Shown one piece after another: positions 21,678 through 23,672 of a stretch of DNA of 23,672 bases. The stretch lies in contig JAVWPP010000017.1 in NCBI GenBank assembly GCA_036635835.1, positions 1 to 23,672 on the forward strand, read 5' to 3'. This DNA is from JAVWPP01 sp036635835 (GTDB taxonomy: Bacteria; Bacillota; Clostridia; TANB77; CAG-465). The notes below the pieces were generated by a model that worked only from the letters and a program-made list of their open reading frames with translations, ran no database searches and was not told the origin of the DNA. How positions within the stretch are numbered: the stretch's first letter is position 1; each line of letters starts with the position of its first letter. Both the position numbers and the translations under genes were made by a program.

Positions 21678-22376
21678 ATGAAAGAACAAGGATATATAAT
21701 AGAATTCGAAGGAACAGATGGTTCAGGAAAAGAAACTCAAACTAAACTAATAGTAGAAAGACTTAAAAAAGAGTACAAAGACAAAGAAGTATTCATACAA
21801 GACTTCCCTAACTATAAATCAGAATCAGCAGGACCAGTTAACATGTATTTACACGGAGAGCTAGGCGAGCACGCAAACGACTTAGACGCATATCAAGTAT
21901 CACCACTTTACGCAGCAGATAGGCTATGCACATACGCTAAAAAAGATGGATTCGGAGAAGCATATCACAGAGGCGCATTAGTTATACTAGACAGATACAC
22001 AGGCTCAAATCTAATACATCAAGCATGCAAAATACAAGATATAACTGAAAGAGAAAAATTCCTAAAATGGTCAACAGAACTAGAATACAATTTTATGAAA
22101 TTACCAAAACCAGATTTAGTTATATTTTTAGACATGACAGTAGAAGCAAGCCAAAAACTAAGAGAAGAAAGAAAAGACTTAAAAGTTGGCGGAGCAAAAG
22201 ACATACACGAGCAAGACAAAACTCATATGACAAAAGCATATGCAGCAGGCGTATATGTAGCAAATAAATATAATTGGGAAGTAGTACACTGCGTAAGAGC
22301 AGATAAAAGTATAAAAACCATAGAAGAAATACACGAAGAAATATATAATATCATAATAGAAAAAATAGAAAAGTAA
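21678..22376 (+). CDS. tmk: Thymidylate kinase (dTMP kinase)
   Basis: Phosphorylates dTMP to dTDP with ATP in the cytoplasm, an essential step of dTTP synthesis. The P-loop is FEGTDGSGKETQ (Gly12-Thr20), the DR(Y/H) motif LDRYTGSN is at 105-112, and LPKPDLVIFLDMTVEAS gives the core strand before the LID region. In the LID, basic residues RKDLKVGGAKDIHEQD replace the usual Arg-rich loop and the segment is somewhat longer than in E. coli. The 232-residue length is slightly above the usual 205-215. The ATG follows AAAAAGGAG. Own promoter (21595) and terminator (22417) make it monocistronic, apart from the operon before it. A dNMP kinase of related specificity is possible but less likely. Confidence 0.88.
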   Translation: MKEQGYIIEFEGTDGSGKETQTKLIVERLKKEYKDKEVFIQDFPNYKSESAGPVNMYLHGELGEHANDLDAYQVSPLYAADRLCTYAKKDGFGEAYHRGALVILDRYTGSNLIHQACKIQDITEREKFLKWSTELEYNFMKLPKPDLVIFLDMTVEASQKLREERKDLKVGGAKDIHEQDKTHMTKAYAAGVYVANKYNWEVVHCVRADKSIKTIEEIHEEIYNIIIEKIEK

Positions 22377-22416
22377 AATAATAAAAAAACAATAAAAAAA
22401 TAATTAAAAAATAATT

Positions 22417-22452
22417 AAAAACACTTGCTAAAAATATAGCAAGTGTTTTTTT
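22417..22452 (+). terminator. Terminator after tmk
   Basis: AAAAACACTTGCTA (22417-22430) and TAGCAAGTGTTTTT (22437-22450) form a perfect 14-bp stem with a 6-base loop, and the T run extends to 22452. Confidence 0.9.
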
Positions 22453-22473
22453 ACATACATTTCATGGAAGCCC

Positions 22474-22502
22474 TTGACAACCTCTACTTACTGTTGTATA
22501 AT
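22474..22502 (+). promoter_or_regulatory. Consensus SigA promoter for the last gene
   Basis: TTGACA at 22474-22479 and TATAAT at 22497-22502 with a 17-bp spacer: exact consensus, starting 22 bases after the tmk terminator. Confidence 0.85.
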
Positions 22503-22558
22503 TGCAAAATCAGACATATATAAGATAAAAAATAAATATTTTTTAGGAGTGATGTATA

Positions 22559-23479
22559 ATGGCAGAAAAAAAAGAACTCAAAGTATTAAACTTCGATGTC
22601 CTATACCGGTTCCTATTTGTTATGATATTAGTTTTCAGCTATTTCTTCATAGACGTTGTTATAGATATAGCAACAACAAATAAACTATCTACAACGCAGA
22701 GAAGGCAAGAAGCAACAAGAGTAGTAGATCTTAGCTATAAAAAAGGTGTAGTCCATCCAGACTACCCAGACATGGAAGGCTACTCAGCAGGAACAGATAT
22801 GGAAACAAAAGTCCCATCTACCTTTAGTATAGACTACTCAGATTCAGACAAGATATCAGATGCAGTAAAAGATTCAGATGTAAAAGTTGTAATCGTATAT
22901 AGAAGTAATGCAAAAGTGGTAAAAGAAGAAGCAAAAAATAATCCTTTGTACGACAATTTAGTATATAAAAAAGAGAGTAAATATATAGCTCAGCCAATTA
23001 CGAGAATTGTTGCTTACGAAGGCAAATTAACGCAGATGCATGCTCAAATAAATGTACCAACAGGCGAAGAAAACTATATTCAAGCAACCATATACTTCCC
23101 AAATGAAGTAAAAGTAAAAGGCTCAGATATAGCAGTTAAAATGACCCTACTCCCAGAAGGTAGCACTATAGAAAGTACCTCAGTAGTAAGAAAGAGTCAA
23201 ACTAGAGCTTTCTACAAAGATACACTTTTTTTCATAGTATGCGGTGCATCAGTAATTAGCTCTATAGGAGCATATATTGCAGGTCAAGGCGGAAATGAAA
23301 GAGCAGAAGCTATATGGACATGGATAATGTTTGGAGCGTTCATATTACCAGTAGCAATAGTAGTAGGAATGTTCATATATGGACTTATAATAGGTGTAGT
23401 AGCCTTCATAAAAACATGCATAGCAGTCGTCGCAGGAGCATTCCTCCTTGTAATAGCGTTCCTTTGTAGTATATCTTAG
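22559..23479 (+). CDS. Membrane protein with large outer domain, unknown function
   Basis: I do not recognise this 306-residue protein. It has a cytoplasmic N-terminus, one TM helix (about 14-36, RFLFVMILVFSYFFIDVVI), an outer domain of about 180 residues (37-220) rich in beta strand and Asp, and then three further hydrophobic helices from about 222 to 306 (TLFFIVCGASVISSIGAYIA, WTWIMFGAFILPVAIVVGMF, CIAVVAGAFLLVIAFLCS). The outer domain has alternating short strands (DVKVVIVYRSNAKVV, ITRIVAYEGKLTQMHAQINV, EVKVKGSDIAVKMTLL) and no cysteine. It has a strong ribosome binding site (TAGGAGTGA), an exact consensus promoter and a strong terminator, so it is probably well expressed. Proximity to the secretion-like operon is suggestive only; tmk and two terminators lie between. 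Confidence 0.8.
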   Translation: MAEKKELKVLNFDVLYRFLFVMILVFSYFFIDVVIDIATTNKLSTTQRRQEATRVVDLSYKKGVVHPDYPDMEGYSAGTDMETKVPSTFSIDYSDSDKISDAVKDSDVKVVIVYRSNAKVVKEEAKNNPLYDNLVYKKESKYIAQPITRIVAYEGKLTQMHAQINVPTGEENYIQATIYFPNEVKVKGSDIAVKMTLLPEGSTIESTSVVRKSQTRAFYKDTLFFIVCGASVISSIGAYIAGQGGNERAEAIWTWIMFGAFILPVAIVVGMFIYGLIIGVVAFIKTCIAVVAGAFLLVIAFLCSIS

Positions 23480-23481
23480 AA

Positions 23482-23515
23482 AAAAAGCAAAAGTGTTAAT
23501 TCACTTTTGCTTTTT
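23482..23515 (+). terminator. Terminator after the last gene
   Basis: AAAAAGCAAAAGTG (23482-23495) and CACTTTTGCTTTTT (23502-23515) make a perfect 14-bp stem around TTAATT. The symmetric A and T ends would let it work in both directions. Confidence 0.9.
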
Positions 23516-23672
23516 ACAATATATATACCTAAATAATACGTATAAGCAGATTAAATAGAAAAAAGTAGCTAGATACGTTTTAAAAAAGAAAAAAGAAAAA
23601 AATAAAGAAAAGAAAAAATGGTCAATTGAAAAACTAAGTTCTATTTGGAAAAAGTAACTTCTAGTTACCGAT
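23516..23672. other. A-rich intergenic end of window
   Basis: No gene seen. It contains the ATACG-plus-A-tract motif at 23573-23592, a nearly pure purine run to about 23618, and a short inverted repeat GTAACT (23654-23659) and AGTTAC (23663-23668) close to the edge. A promoter for a gene beyond the window may start here, but nothing firm can be assigned. Confidence 0.5.

Noticed and set aside
22474..22683. 69-residue frame upstream of and overlapping the last gene
   Set aside because: It begins at the promoter itself, so most transcripts would lack its start, and it overlaps a much better supported gene.
1..23672. tRNA, rRNA, insertion sequences, integrase or relaxase genes
   Set aside because: No cloverleaf, rRNA-like stretch, transposase or recombinase motif was recognised on either strand, so mobility of the region is not supported.

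Overview
The window looks like a scaffold piece from an AT-rich, low-GC Gram-positive bacterium, most likely an uncultured gut-type Clostridia. The reasons are strong AGG-type ribosome binding sites, near-consensus SigA promoters, heavy use of ATA and AGA codons, U-tailed hairpin terminators and the family content. Every gene I can support is on the + strand. Two runs of exactly 100 N (2313-2412 and 6030-6129) are scaffold gaps of unknown true size, and the window opens inside a gene.

Positions 1-3960 hold mostly housekeeping genes: the 3' part of galE, a solo 32-residue membrane peptide gene with its own consensus promoter and terminator, a VTT/DedA-like (TVP38/TMEM64) membrane protein, and malQ, whose upstream region lies in the first gap. 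Positions 3961-7900 form a signalling and surface region. A strong promoter reads into a structured non-coding stretch with a tandem 39-bp repeat and a GCAA-capped hairpin. Then comes an operon of an ECF sigma factor, a putative membrane anti-sigma factor, a polytopic membrane protein and a LiaI/LiaF-like protein cut by the second gap. A pilin-like protein with a SUMF1/C-type-lectin-like C-terminal region follows the gap. Positions 7938-12060 carry topB (type IA topoisomerase), a small two-TM protein behind a possible 9-residue leader peptide, and a COG2509-type FAD-dependent dehydrogenase.

Positions 12075-21454 are the most interesting part: one tightly packed operon that resembles a piece of a Gram-positive type IV secretion apparatus. 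It encodes a VirB6/TrbL-like polytopic protein split by an apparent frameshift, two single-pass proteins with VirB8/TcpC-like (NTF2-like) outer domains, a 1464-residue membrane-anchored cell-wall enzyme, and two more small single-pass proteins of the same general design. The large enzyme carries a 3D/double-psi-barrel domain, a GH73 glucosaminidase, an M23 endopeptidase, an NlpC/P60 peptidase and an Amidase_3 domain in one chain. Together these could open essentially every main type of bond in peptidoglycan at the site of a membrane channel. No VirB4/VirD4 ATPase, relaxase or integrase is visible, so conjugation is not shown; the system may be larger than the window or serve another purpose.

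Positions 21473-23515 hold a thymidylate kinase gene and an unrecognised membrane protein with a large outer domain, each with its own promoter and terminator. The last 150 bases are A-rich non-coding DNA. No tRNA, rRNA, CRISPR array or insertion sequence was recognised.
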